A stretch of DNA of 64,000 nt from JAVXTH01 sp036641395 (GTDB lineage: Bacteria > Bacillota_I > Bacilli_A > Erysipelotrichales > Erysipelotrichaceae), in NCBI GenBank assembly GCA_036641395.1, contig JAVWEY010000001.1:66612-130611 (forward strand), in the 5' to 3' direction. This document shows, piece by piece, positions 51,333 through 59,663 of the stretch. The translations under genes were made by a program, and so were the position numbers. The number at the start of each line of letters is the position of its first letter. Positions within the stretch are counted from its first letter, which is position 1. The notes beneath the pieces were generated by a model that saw only the letters and a program-made list of their open reading frames with translations, was not told where the DNA came from and searched no databases.

Positions 51333-52067
51333 GAATATTACACTTAAAAAATAAGGCAATTGCTTTTGCCACCATACCCAGTCATGATTTACATCATAAC
51401 CCCAATAATCAATCCATGCGGGAATCTGTTTATTTTCAAAGATTTCTTGTAACTTGTTTAAACTTTGTATCATATCATCTTCATAAGCACCTTGACCAAC
51501 GCAAGCAATTATTTGATGCTGGCGATAGAGCGCTAAATATGGATGTTCATCGCTTATACTTTTCAAATAATCAATCGGAGAGTTTTTTAAAACCAACTCA
51601 TCAATATAGTCATGAAAGAAATAACTTGCGGAATAAATACCACTAAGTGATATAACTGCATCAAAGATCATCGGATAACGTAAGAAGAAATTCATCGCAT
51701 GCATGCCACCCATACTACAACCCGTACTCATGAAGCTTCCTTGATAATTCAATTTTTCTTTAACACTTGGTATCAATTCTTCGATTATGTAGGATACCCA
51801 TGCCTCATGTTTCACTATTCGCAAGTGTGGATCTTCCTTAATACATGAAAATGTTTCTTCATCAATACTGTCAACACAAATATAACACAAACGCTTCGAT
51901 TCAACGAATTCACTTGTCACATGAACCATATCAAAATTTTCAAAGTCATAAAAGCGACCATTTTGAGGGGCAAATACAATACAAGGTTTACCTTGATTAC
52001 CGAACATTTTAAATTCCATGAAACGCTTTAAATAGTGACTATATTCTTTATAATATACAACTTCCAT
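51315..52067 (-). CDS. Esterase-type alpha/beta hydrolase
   Basis: The 250-residue protein has an alpha/beta hydrolase fold of the esterase D type. The nucleophile elbow is STGCSMGGMHAMNF at about residue 116 (G-x-S-x-G form GCSMG), and the C-terminal NHDWVWW holds the catalytic His. The sequence YDFENFDMVHVTSEFVES lacks any signal peptide, so it is cytosolic. It starts three bases after the ATP-grasp gene's stop, so the two work as a pair. The substrate is unknown. Confidence 0.83.
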   Translation of the reverse strand: MEVVYYKEYSHYLKRFMEFKMFGNQGKPCIVFAPQNGRFYDFENFDMVHVTSEFVESKRLCYICVDSIDEETFSCIKEDPHLRIVKHEAWVSYIIEELIPSVKEKLNYQGSFMSTGCSMGGMHAMNFFLRYPMIFDAVISLSGIYSASYFFHDYIDELVLKNSPIDYLKSISDEHPYLALYRQHQIIACVGQGAYEDDMIQSLNKLQEIFENKQIPAWIDYWGYDVNHDWVWWQKQLPYFLSVIFKQPKI

Positions 52068-52070
52068 ACA

Positions 52071-53267
52071 TCATTCATCCTTCATTGCTTGAACGTATTT
52101 AATAAAGGAATGAACTGCTTTTAATGATTCAAAACATGCGATATACATATCATTCCCCATTGCCCCTGATAGAATATCTGGCATTCGCTCTTGCATCTTA
52201 ATTACTTTTTTATATTTAAAAATGATTTCATCTTTATTATGTTGATAAACTTTACCATCACGTTGTGATGCATAGACACAATACCAATCCCGTTTATCAC
52301 TTGGATCAATCCATTGATCAAAACAAACCATATCTGCATAGATGTGATAAATATCAATCGATCCCGCATAGTTCATCATATCTGGAGTATAACCTCCAGG
52401 TGGGCGCATATTAACTTCTAATGCAACTAAGTCCCCAATTTTCCCTAAGCCTTCTTTTGCTTTTGTTAAGCGAAAGAATTCAAAATGGAAAAATCTTGAA
52501 TTTGTTCGGAATGCTTTCACAACTCTTCTACCTACATCACGTACATCTTCCGGTACTTCTTTTTGTGTATAATAAGCAAGATGACCATGCTCATTCACAA
52601 TATCCATAATCGAAGATGGAAAGATATGGGATGTATCATATAACACTTCTCTTTGTGAATTGGCAATTCCATCATAGGAAGTAATTACCCCTTCAATAAA
52701 TTCTTCCATAATATAAGCAGTTAATGCTTCATCCGTGAACAATTTCTTTAACTCTGCATTATTATGAACTTTATAAGTGGCCTGTGCTCCTACCCCAACA
52801 TCTGGTTTTAAGATAATTGGATAACCGACTTTATGGCAGAATTCAATTGCTCGCTCATAAGTAGTAACATTTTGATAGCGAGCACAAGGGACTCCTGCAC
52901 AGCGATAAAACTCTTTCATCGCTGTTTTACTCTTTATATCATGAATTTGCTCTAACTTAAATCCACTGGTAATATTAAAATCACTTCTCAAATGAGCATC
53001 TTGTTCTAACCAATATTCATTATTTGATTCTAACCAATCAATCTTTCCATATTGAAAAGCAAAATAAGCAACCGCTTTGTACATCTGATGATAATCTTCC
53101 ATATTATCCACTCGATAATATTCATTTAAAGATTGTTTTAATTCTTCACTTAACTCATCATAAGCACTGTCCCCAATTCCTAAAACGTGAACGCCTTTAC
53201 TTTTTAATCGATCACAAAAGTTCCAATATGTTTTAGGAAACTGTGGTGATATCCATATAAAATTCAT
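52071..53267 (-). CDS. ATP-grasp ligase of unknown substrate
   Basis: The 398-residue protein has an ATP-grasp fold. The N-terminal part is a Rossmann-like pre-domain (FIWISPQFPKTYWNFCDRLK). The ATP-binding region is seen in AIEFCHKVGYPIILKPDVGV with GAQATYKV, and the metal-binding Glu and Asn in LVALEVNMRPPGGYTPDMMN. ATP-grasp enzymes join acids to amines or thiols via acyl phosphates. The start has GAGGTG upstream. It is coupled to the esterase gene. I cannot name the product. Confidence 0.85.
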   Translation of the reverse strand: MNFIWISPQFPKTYWNFCDRLKSKGVHVLGIGDSAYDELSEELKQSLNEYYRVDNMEDYHQMYKAVAYFAFQYGKIDWLESNNEYWLEQDAHLRSDFNITSGFKLEQIHDIKSKTAMKEFYRCAGVPCARYQNVTTYERAIEFCHKVGYPIILKPDVGVGAQATYKVHNNAELKKLFTDEALTAYIMEEFIEGVITSYDGIANSQREVLYDTSHIFPSSIMDIVNEHGHLAYYTQKEVPEDVRDVGRRVVKAFRTNSRFFHFEFFRLTKAKEGLGKIGDLVALEVNMRPPGGYTPDMMNYAGSIDIYHIYADMVCFDQWIDPSDKRDWYCVYASQRDGKVYQHNKDEIIFKYKKVIKMQERMPDILSGAMGNDMYIACFESLKAVHSFIKYVQAMKDE

Positions 53268-53350
53268 AACTGCTCACCTCATATCTTTCTTATATTATAA
53301 CATTTTTATACCCTTAATTATATAACTTAAAAAAGCAATTTGTTTATAAA

Positions 53351-54661
53351 TTACTTTATATATTGATGATCCTTTGAATATTCATAGAGTTGTGAAATAT
53401 TGACTAATTGATAGCCTGCCTCTATTAATTCAGGTATTAATATAATCGCTGCTTGGGCACTGGTTGGATATAAATCATGCATCAAAATAATATCTTTATC
53501 TTTAACACTATTCATGACTTTATCAACAATCGTTTTCGTATTCTTACTACGCCAATCTTCACTATCTAGTGTCCATGTGACAATCCGTTGATTTCCAATA
53601 CATGACATTAATATTTCATTACGTGCACCATAAGGAGGACGAATAGTTTTTGGATATTGATTAGTTATCTCGTAAATGGCATCTTGACTCATTTTTATTT
53701 CTTCTAGCATGACACGTTTACTAAGGGTTGTTAGTTGCAAATGATGATAGGTATGATTACCAATTTCACTCCCTTCTATCACCATTCTCTGTAGTAAATC
53801 TGGAGCAGCATTAACTCTTGAACCTAAAACATAAAAAGTCGCAACACTGTTATTCTCTTTTAAACAATCAAGAATAGCAGTTGTATAGGTACGAGTGGGT
53901 CCATCATCAAAACTCAATGCAACCATTGGTTTATCAGGATCAATATTAGTAATAGGAAGATTCAATACTTGACGATACGGTACAAATACTGCTTTTGACG
54001 CTTGTTTTAAAGTCGTATAATCATGAAGTTTTTCATAAGTCAGGGAAAAACTTGCTGCTTCATCAAATATCGTATGTGGTTCAAAATAAAATTCAATTGC
54101 TTCATCTTTCAATGAAAAGTTTTGATAATGACGGACTAATGGTGCAATCGCAATTTTAAAACTAGTTTGATTTATTTCTTCAAAAAAGTTAGTTTCAAAA
54201 TAATGAGTTGCCAATTTTGAGATAAAACTTAAATAATCACCTTTCATAATATTGGATAATTCAAAGAAATCTTTCTTCTTCAAATCATAATGTATTGTTT
54301 TTATAAATTGATGACTATGATAAATTGTTTCATAAAACTTTAATTGAATAGTAAGATAACGATTTTCTTTTATAAAAGAATCATACTTAACATTAAATTC
54401 TGCTTTGCGTTTTTCTTTATAATGTTTCATTTTATCTAAAAAGTTAGTTTGTTCTTTAAGAACAATCTTTTTAATTTCTTTATTTAATTGTTTAACTTTT
54501 CCTTGTGGATAACATACATTCATATAATAATGTTTCTTATATTGTAGTTTCATTTCACTATTACCATACCATTTATCATGGTTTGGTAGTTTTTCTTGTT
54601 GAAAACAACCAGAAATTAGAAAAACGACTAGAATAATCAAAAATAGTTGCTTTTTATTCAT
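53351..54661 (-). CDS. Polysaccharide deacetylase lipoprotein (PdaC-like)
   Basis: The roughly 436-residue protein starts with a lipoprotein signal (LFLIILVVFLISGCFQQ). A middle region of about 200 residues resembles the DUF3298/PdaC-type domain (YHSHQFIKTIHYDLKKKDFF). The C-terminal NodB deacetylase has ALSFDDGPT, GNHTYHHLQLT, IRPPYGARN, TLDSEDWRS and ILMHDLYPT, all catalytic motifs. It probably removes acetyl groups from peptidoglycan and protects the wall. The ATG at 54661 has AAAGGTGG upstream; the longer frame to 54709 is unlikely. Confidence 0.92.
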   Translation of the reverse strand: MNKKQLFLIILVVFLISGCFQQEKLPNHDKWYGNSEMKLQYKKHYYMNVCYPQGKVKQLNKEIKKIVLKEQTNFLDKMKHYKEKRKAEFNVKYDSFIKENRYLTIQLKFYETIYHSHQFIKTIHYDLKKKDFFELSNIMKGDYLSFISKLATHYFETNFFEEINQTSFKIAIAPLVRHYQNFSLKDEAIEFYFEPHTIFDEAASFSLTYEKLHDYTTLKQASKAVFVPYRQVLNLPITNIDPDKPMVALSFDDGPTRTYTTAILDCLKENNSVATFYVLGSRVNAAPDLLQRMVIEGSEIGNHTYHHLQLTTLSKRVMLEEIKMSQDAIYEITNQYPKTIRPPYGARNEILMSCIGNQRIVTWTLDSEDWRSKNTKTIVDKVMNSVKDKDIILMHDLYPTSAQAAIILIPELIEAGYQLVNISQLYEYSKDHQYIK

Positions 54662-54675
54662 AATAACCACCTTTT

Positions 54676-54688
54676 CTATACAGTATAG
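54676..54688. promoter_or_regulatory. CTATACAGTATAG palindrome upstream of the deacetylase
   Basis: A perfect 13-bp palindrome lies 15 bases before the deacetylase start and overlaps a TATACT on the minus strand. It could be an operator or just promoter symmetry. Confidence 0.35.
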
Positions 54689-54729
54689 TGATTTATTTGC
54701 TGCTTTCATGCATTATTTAAATAAAAAAA

Positions 54730-54758
54730 TTGTAATTATTGCGATTTCGTTATATGAT
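54730..54758 (+). promoter_or_regulatory. Promoter of typA
   Basis: TTGTAA (54730-54735) and TATGAT (54753-54758) are separated by 17 bases, 32 bases before the typA ATG. Confidence 0.6.
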
Positions 54759-54789
54759 GTATCTTGTATTTCAAAAGGTAGGAAACAAT

Positions 54790-56625
54790 ATGACAAATAA
54801 AGAAAAAATTATCAATATCGCAGTTATCGCCCACGTTGATGCAGGTAAATCCACCCTCGTTGATGCATTTTTAAGACAGAGTGACGTCTTTAGAAGTAAT
54901 GAAGAAGTCGTTGATTGTGTCATGGATAGTAATGATTTAGAAAGAGAACGTGGTATCACGATCTATTCTAAGAACTGTAGTGTAATTCACAAGGGAGTTA
55001 AAATCAACGTTGTTGACACTCCTGGCCATGCTGACTTCTCAAGTGAAGTAGAACGAATTATGAAAACCGTTGATACTGTTATTTTATTAGTAGACTCAAG
55101 TGAAGGTCCAATGCCACAAACACGTTTTGTGTTATCAAAGGCCTTAGAATTTGGTATACGCCCAATTCTTCTAATTAATAAAATTGACAAAAAAGATCAA
55201 CGTGCAGCTGAAGTAGTCGATGAAGTTTATGATTTATTCCTAGACTTAAATGCTACCGATGCACAATTAGATTTCCCAATTCTTTATGGTATTACCAAAA
55301 GAGGTGTTGTTCAATATGAAGTAGATCAACCAAGTGAAAACATTGATCCTTTGTTTGATACAATTATGAAGCACGTTGATGCTTATCCTGATTTTGATGA
55401 AGAACCATTACAAATGCAAGTTAGTGCACTAGCTTATGATGAATACATCGGCCGTTTAGGTATCGGTAGAATCTACCAAGGTGTTCTTCATGAAGGTGAC
55501 AGCGTTGTTGTTTGTGATAGTTTTGGAAACCAACGTACGAAACAAATTTCACAACTATTTGTTTATGCTGGTTTAAAAAGAATTCGTGCAAGTGTTGTCT
55601 ATAGTGGTGATATCGTTGTTGTATCAGGAATTGCTGATATTTCAATCGGTGAAACATTATGCCAAAAAGACAACTTGATCCCAATGCCAACAATTAAGAT
55701 TGAAGAACCAACTTTATCAATGAACTTTATTGTTAATAAATCTCCATTTGCAGGACAAGTAGGAAAATACGTTACTTCTCGAAATTTAAAAGAACGTTTA
55801 GAAAAAGAATTAGAAGTTAATGTTGGATTGAAAGTTGAAAGTACCGAGAGTGGTGACAGTTTTAAAGTCAGCGGTCGTGGTGAATTACATATTTCAATCT
55901 TGTTGGAAAATATGCGTCGTGAAGGCTTTGAAATTGCTGTTTCAAAACCACAAGTTATCCTTCATCGTAATGCTGAAGGTCAAACTGTAGAACCAATTGA
56001 AGAAGTAATTGCAATTGCACCTGAAGAATATAGTGGTTCAATTATCTCTAAATTAAATCTTCGTAAAGGGGTTATGGTTGACATGGTTGAGGAAAACGGT
56101 TATTGCCGAATTACTTATCATGCACCAACTCGTGGTCTATTAGGTTATCGTACTGAATTCATCAATGATACTCGTGGTGAAGGTACCTTAGTTCGTAGAA
56201 TTGAAGGTTATGATTTATACAAGGGTGAAATTATGCAACGTACTAACGGTGCTTTGATTTCTACCGATACTGGTAAGGCAATGACTTATGCTTTATGGAA
56301 CCTACAAGAACGTGGTACTTTATTCATCACTCCACAAACACCTGTTTATGAAGGAATGATTATTGGAGTAAGTGCTCGTAATGTTGATATGGATGTAAAT
56401 CCACTTAAGAATAAGAAATTAACGGCAATTCGTTCAACTGGTAACGATGAAGCAATGCACTTAGTTCCTGCTAAAATTCTTACATTAGAAGAAGCCTTAG
56501 AATTTATTAATGATGATGAATTAGTAGAGATTACACCAGAAGTAATTCGTCTACGTAAAAAAGGTCTAAAACCATTTGAACGTCGTCAATTCTATCGTGA
56601 AAAAGTATCAGATGAAATTATCTAA
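54790..56625 (+). CDS. typA: Translational GTPase TypA/BipA
   Basis: This ribosome-associated GTPase is 611 residues long. The G-domain has IAVIAHVDAGKSTLVDAF (P-loop), ERGITIYSKN (switch I), VDTPGHADFSSEVERI and LINKIDKKDQRAAEV. The rest has EF-Tu and EF-G-like domains and the TypA C-terminal domain (LITPQTPVYEGMIIGVSARN-like FITPQTPVYEGMIIGV). It assists ribosome assembly and growth under stress. The ATG at 54790 has AGGAAA upstream; the earlier in-frame start at 54739 overlaps the promoter. Confidence 0.96.
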   Translation: MTNKEKIINIAVIAHVDAGKSTLVDAFLRQSDVFRSNEEVVDCVMDSNDLERERGITIYSKNCSVIHKGVKINVVDTPGHADFSSEVERIMKTVDTVILLVDSSEGPMPQTRFVLSKALEFGIRPILLINKIDKKDQRAAEVVDEVYDLFLDLNATDAQLDFPILYGITKRGVVQYEVDQPSENIDPLFDTIMKHVDAYPDFDEEPLQMQVSALAYDEYIGRLGIGRIYQGVLHEGDSVVVCDSFGNQRTKQISQLFVYAGLKRIRASVVYSGDIVVVSGIADISIGETLCQKDNLIPMPTIKIEEPTLSMNFIVNKSPFAGQVGKYVTSRNLKERLEKELEVNVGLKVESTESGDSFKVSGRGELHISILLENMRREGFEIAVSKPQVILHRNAEGQTVEPIEEVIAIAPEEYSGSIISKLNLRKGVMVDMVEENGYCRITYHAPTRGLLGYRTEFINDTRGEGTLVRRIEGYDLYKGEIMQRTNGALISTDTGKAMTYALWNLQERGTLFITPQTPVYEGMIIGVSARNVDMDVNPLKNKKLTAIRSTGNDEAMHLVPAKILTLEEALEFINDDELVEITPEVIRLRKKGLKPFERRQFYREKVSDEII

Positions 56626-56640
56626 AAGATTATTATTTGT

Positions 56641-56670
56641 CATCGGGTTTTAACCCGATGGCTTTTTTTA
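56641..56670 (+). terminator. Terminator after typA
   Basis: CATCGGGTT and AACCCGATG form a perfect 9-bp stem followed by GCTTTTTTT. Confidence 0.9.
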
Positions 56671-56702
56671 ACTATAAACTACCATTAAAAATAATGACTC
56701 AT

Positions 56703-56744
56703 ATAAAAAGATAGTCCTGCTGATTTAAAATCAGCAGAACTATC
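56703..56744 (-). terminator. Terminator of the pnc operon
   Basis: On the minus strand GATAGTTCTGCTGAT and ATCAGCAGGACTATC pair (one wobble) and are followed by TTTTTATA. It lies after the membrane-protein gene. Confidence 0.85.
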
Positions 56745-56765
56745 TAATTGAATCATAAATATTTT

Positions 56766-57422
56766 CTAATTTGTAATTTCTTTTTTTATATTTATTTCAT
56801 AGAACTTTTCTGAAATATTGGTAAAGAAATTATCTTTGCCACTTTGATAATGTTTTATCACCCAATAAGTTATAAATAAACCTCCAAGAAAGGCAGATAA
56901 CATATCAGTAATCGTATCATGTACTCCTTGGGTATAATGATGGATTGCATCGTTATTAAAAAAGATTAGAATTGCATATTCATAAAACTCCCAAAAGACC
57001 GCAATCGCAAGATTAAAGGCATTGATAAAGACAATTAGTAAATGATAGTCTTCTTTTGTTTTGGCTTTCTTACATTTTTTTATGGTTGAAAAGACAATTA
57101 AAGCTAATAAGGAAGCGAAAATACCAGAACATAGATGAACAACCTTATCAAAATATAAAATTGAATAACCACCCAAGCAACTACCAATTAAAGAGGCAAA
57201 GTAACAAAAAGCTGTTGAAATGATATAAATTTCTTCAATTGGTTTAAAATGAAATATTTTAAATGCAATCACAACAATTAAGGGACACATTGTCGCAACA
57301 AAACTCATTGCGACGCCATTCATATCTTTGGTGATTATATTATCATAAAACGCATAAGCTAACGTTATAATATAAATTAAAATACTGAGGTTCAATCCTT
57401 TTTTTAATGTTTGTTTACTCAT
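56766..57422 (-). CDS. Membrane protein, DUF2238/YjdF-like
   Basis: The 218-residue protein has about six membrane helices. Family-like stretches are FDKVVHLCSGIFASLLALIV, AVFWEFYEYAILIFF and GVHDTITDMLSAFLGGLFI, with the Asp, His and Glu residues that typify the YjdF/DUF2238 group. Function is unknown. Its ATG overlaps the pncB stop as ATGA, so it belongs to the NAD salvage operon and might help move a precursor, though this is a guess. Confidence 0.78.
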   Translation of the reverse strand: MSKQTLKKGLNLSILIYIITLAYAFYDNIITKDMNGVAMSFVATMCPLIVVIAFKIFHFKPIEEIYIISTAFCYFASLIGSCLGGYSILYFDKVVHLCSGIFASLLALIVFSTIKKCKKAKTKEDYHLLIVFINAFNLAIAVFWEFYEYAILIFFNNDAIHHYTQGVHDTITDMLSAFLGGLFITYWVIKHYQSGKDNFFTNISEKFYEINIKKEITN

Positions 57423-58900
57423 TTTAAAACCTTCACATCCTCTAACATATGTAATTTTAAATCTAATAATTGTTTACTTAAATCCACATAATAAGTTTGT
57501 GGATATTCAAAACGTAATACCTCATCCCATAAATGGGATAAAGATATCTTACTATATTCTCTAATTTCTTTTAATGTTGGAACATCATAAACTAAGCGGC
57601 CTTTTTCAAAAATAGGAACAAGTAGGCTCTTAATTTCATAAGTTCCACCCTCAATTGTTTTATTCTTCCAACTATTCATTTGATGATAAATAGTTAAATC
57701 TTTATTTATATCGATTGTTTCTTCAAAGAGTGTCATTAGATCTGCAATTGCTTTTCCAGTCTTTTTATCAAAAATACGATATAAATTCTTATAGCCAGGA
57801 TTTGTTACTTTTTCAATATTTTCACTTACTTTTATTTTAGGAATTTGACCATTTTCAGTAATAATTGCACTCATTTTATAAACACCACCAAAAACCGGTG
57901 TTGATTTTGAACAAATCATATTTTCACCGACTCCAAAGGAATTAATTTGTGCTCCTTGGGCAATTAATGAATTAATAATATATTCATCGAAGGAATTACT
58001 TGCGACAATATTACAATCTTGTAAACCGGCAGCATCTAACTCTTTTCGTATTTGTTTTGATAGATAAGCAATATCTCCACTATCAATACGGACTCCAGCT
58101 AAACGATGATTTTTAGGTTCCAATACTTCCTTCGCAACTTTAATTGCATTAGGTAAACCACTTCGTAATGTATCATAAGTATCTAATAAAACCGTACAAC
58201 TATCTGGATAATTATTTGCATAACATTTAAATGCTTCATATTCATTATCAAATGCTTGAACAAATGAATGGGCCATTGTTCCTAATACTGGAATATCGAA
58301 CTTTTCACCTGCATAAGTTGTAGCACTACCACTTACTCCACCGATATAAGCGGCTCTAGCACCATAATTAGCTGCATCAAAGTTATGTGCTCGTCTTGCA
58401 CCAAATTCCATCACAGCGCGCCCCTGTGCGGCTCTTACGATACGATTTGCTTTTGTCGCTATTAAAGTCTGATGATTAATTGATAAAAGTAATGCTGTTT
58501 CTAATAACTGTGCTTCAATTAATTTTGCTTTAACCCGAACCAAAGGTTCATAAGGAAAAATTGGTGTACCTTCTTTAATTGCCCAAACATCACCCGTAAA
58601 GATAAAATGTCGTAAATAATCTAAAAAAGGTTCATTGAATTTATTTAAAGAACGTAAATATTTAATATCATCATCATTAAAATGAAGATTTTGAATATAA
58701 CCAATCACTTGTTGAAGCCCAGCAAAGATTGAAAACCCTCCATGATCTGGATTATTTCGATAAAACAAATCAAAACTTACGACCTTATTCATCTCTTCAC
58801 TATTAAAATAACACTGGCTCATAGTTAATTCATAGAAATCCATTACAAGAGACAGATTACGTTCATCTCTAAAATCAAATTTTTCATCAAAACTTTCCAT
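57419..58900 (-). CDS. pncB: Nicotinate phosphoribosyltransferase
   Basis: The enzyme makes nicotinate mononucleotide from nicotinate and PRPP, a key salvage step to NAD. The 493-residue protein has LVMDFYELTMSQCYF near the start, MEFGARRAHNFDAANYGARA with the catalytic His, LLDTYDTLRSGLPNAI, GVRIDSGDIAYLSKQIR and FGVGENMIC. The ATG at 58900 is preferred because GAGG lies nine bases before it; GTG and ATG codons a little upstream fall in pncA. It is coupled to pncA and the membrane-protein gene. Confidence 0.95.
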   Translation of the reverse strand: MESFDEKFDFRDERNLSLVMDFYELTMSQCYFNSEEMNKVVSFDLFYRNNPDHGGFSIFAGLQQVIGYIQNLHFNDDDIKYLRSLNKFNEPFLDYLRHFIFTGDVWAIKEGTPIFPYEPLVRVKAKLIEAQLLETALLLSINHQTLIATKANRIVRAAQGRAVMEFGARRAHNFDAANYGARAAYIGGVSGSATTYAGEKFDIPVLGTMAHSFVQAFDNEYEAFKCYANNYPDSCTVLLDTYDTLRSGLPNAIKVAKEVLEPKNHRLAGVRIDSGDIAYLSKQIRKELDAAGLQDCNIVASNSFDEYIINSLIAQGAQINSFGVGENMICSKSTPVFGGVYKMSAIITENGQIPKIKVSENIEKVTNPGYKNLYRIFDKKTGKAIADLMTLFEETIDINKDLTIYHQMNSWKNKTIEGGTYEIKSLLVPIFEKGRLVYDVPTLKEIREYSKISLSHLWDEVLRFEYPQTYYVDLSKQLLDLKLHMLEDVKVLK

Positions 58901-58901
58901 T

Positions 58902-59525
58902 TTATTCATCCTCACTTATCATAGACACCACTTTAATTCCATTTCCTGCCATATTAGCTAAGGAATATGTGTTACAATATTTAGCATCATGGATCCCATC
59001 AATATGATAAGTTTCAACCATATCAACTGGAACATATAAAGTAATATCCTGAAGATTCATTTCATTAATATAAGTTTGTAAGGTTAGAGCGAACTGCATC
59101 ACACAAATATCACTGCAGCATCCACATAGAATAATATCATGATAATTGATAAGTTCTTTTTCCATAAAAGAATGCCATTCTTTACTATGAAATGTATTCG
59201 TTGAATTCTTTTTTATAACCCTTTTATGAAAGCCTTTAAATTCATCAATTAATTCACATTCACTTGTGCCAACCAAACAATGTTTAGGATAAGAAACAAA
59301 TTCCTGTGCATTTTCTTGATGAGTATCTGCAATAAAGATTGTTTCATTCACAAGTGGAATCATTTTAGTAATTGCAGGAACAATACTCATAATTGCCTCA
59401 TCATGAAGTGCTCCCTCTTTAATAAAACCATTTACCATATCAATTACAATCAATAACGGTTGTTTTAAATCATCGAAAGAAATCTTTTCATAACTACTTC
59501 GTGTACATTGATCCATTCTAGCCAT
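58902..59525 (-). CDS. pncA: Nicotinamidase (isochorismatase family)
   Basis: The 207-residue hydrolase turns nicotinamide into nicotinate for PncB. The catalytic triad is visible: Asp in LLIVIDMVNGFIKEGAL, Lys in VIKKNSTNTF and Cys in ILCGCCSDICVMQFA. The metal-site residues include FIADTHQ. The ATG at 59525 has AAGGAG upstream; the frame to 59558 is too long. It ends one base before the pncB start. The gap from 59526 to 59663 has a TATAAT near 59583 but no other clear element. Confidence 0.92.
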   Translation of the reverse strand: MARMDQCTRSSYEKISFDDLKQPLLIVIDMVNGFIKEGALHDEAIMSIVPAITKMIPLVNETIFIADTHQENAQEFVSYPKHCLVGTSECELIDEFKGFHKRVIKKNSTNTFHSKEWHSFMEKELINYHDIILCGCCSDICVMQFALTLQTYINEMNLQDITLYVPVDMVETYHIDGIHDAKYCNTYSLANMAGNGIKVVSMISEDE

Positions 59526-59663
59526 AACGTTTATCTCCTTAAGATAATAAAACATCATTTTCTTTTAATATCTTATCTATTATAATAACTTTATAACTTT
59601 TTTTAAAGTCTTTAAAGCCACTTTAAGCTTTTTTTATCTTTTTATCTAATATTATCAGCCTTA

